Assembly: GCA_030446005.1 (NCBI GenBank)
Contig: JASUSP010000002.1
Coordinates: forward strand, 1 to 52,301
Source of the DNA: Tepidanaerobacteraceae bacterium
Lineage (GTDB): Bacteria; Bacillota; Thermosediminibacteria; Thermosediminibacterales; Thermosediminibacteraceae
Direction of reading: 5' to 3'
DNA: 52,301 nucleotides
This document shows, piece by piece, positions 52,110-52,301 of this stretch. Position numbers and translations under genes: made by a program. Within the stretch, counting starts at the first letter, position 1. The number at the start of each line of letters is the position of its first letter. The notes beneath the pieces are model-generated. The model had not been told where the DNA came from and did not search any database. It was given only the letters and a program-made list of their open reading frames with translations.

Positions 52110-52301
52110 AATTTTCCTCCATTTTTTATTTTTCTCTTTGGCTTGTTAATTATTATTATACATCAAAATTGTTTTAAATTCTATAATTTTATAAATACCT
52201 TTTTCTGAGGTTATGATATAAATTGGTACTTTTTGGAACTAAAAAAATTCCTTCCGATAGAAGGTACAAGGCGCTTCCATGTAGAAATATTTTATAGAGT
52301 A
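52110..52301 (-). promoter_or_regulatory. Upstream region of eutS
   Basis: AT-rich DNA with TATAAT at 52155-52160 (minus direction) but only a weak -35. At 52250-52264 CCTTC/GGAAGG followed by a T run may end a gene beyond the window. No cobalamin riboswitch and no clear ANTAR hairpin are seen here. Confidence 0.4.

Noticed and set aside
52110-52301. Possible cobalamin riboswitch upstream of the B12-dependent locus
   Set aside because: No B12-box-like GCCACTG or typical folded leader was found before eutS or eutA.

Overview
The window looks like chromosome of an anaerobic, probably thermophilic Firmicute of the Thermoanaerobacter/Thermosediminibacter kind. This is inferred from AT-rich, Lys/Glu-rich proteins, type I-B CRISPR repeats ending in ATTGAAAC, strong GGAGG ribosome sites, LuxS, ANTAR-type eut control and a zinc-finger-less TnpB. 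No rRNA or tRNA gene was seen. Almost everything is on the minus strand; the exceptions are luxS, a MATE gene and vapBC.

Region 1 (1-18.1 kb) is a defence island. CRISPR array 1 lies downstream of a type I-B operon (cas8b-cas7-cas5-cas3-cas4-cas1-cas2, transcribed leftward) that has no cas6. Next come a dead Cas10 HD fragment, CRISPR array 2 with a different repeat, a complete Wadjet jetABCD operon of the type III kind, a MNT/HEPN toxin-antitoxin pair and a P1-family (DmpA-like) peptidase. Both array leaders carry the same GTCGACCTCC-type inverted repeat. One spacer of array 1 reads as an intrinsic terminator in the crRNA direction.

Region 2 (18.1-24.5 kb) is mixed: an IS607-like TnpB element whose recombinase is reduced to its MerR-like DNA-binding head, luxS, a MATE exporter, glycerol dehydrogenase, two gene relics, and an intact vapBC.

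Region 3 (24.5-31.5 kb) is a sugar-acid catabolic regulon: split UxaA/SuyAB-type lyase, KdgT-like permease, four-carbon acid sugar kinase and PdxA2-type dehydrogenase, with a PrpR_N sigma-54 activator. Two textbook -24/-12 promoters, each with an upstream TGCA-N3-TGCA palindrome, tie the lyase operon and pdxA to this activator. A 1.2 kb stretch of gene relics follows, including a decayed second vapBC and a decayed YgiT-type antitoxin.

Region 4 (32.6-52.3 kb) is a large ethanolamine-utilisation bacterial microcompartment locus. eutS-eutW-eutV comes first, then a promoter and terminator leader with an ANTAR-type hairpin, then eutA-eutB2-eutC2-eutL-eutK-like-eutE-eutM2-eutT-pduL-eutJ-flavoprotein-eutN-pduS-pduT-small protein-eutB1-eutC1-eutM1-eutH and, behind a hairpin, eutP. 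Ethanolamine is split by B12-dependent ammonia-lyase, acetaldehyde goes to acetyl-CoA (EutE) and acetyl phosphate (PduL). PduS/PduT probably carry electrons across the shell in place of a visible alcohol dehydrogenase. The most striking feature is the second ammonia-lyase: EutB1 aligns without gaps to E. coli EutB as far as position 362, where the substrate-binding Asp is replaced by Ala, while EutB2 keeps it. A short module around a TPAAR-type motif recurs in EutT, the flavoprotein and a small stand-alone protein.
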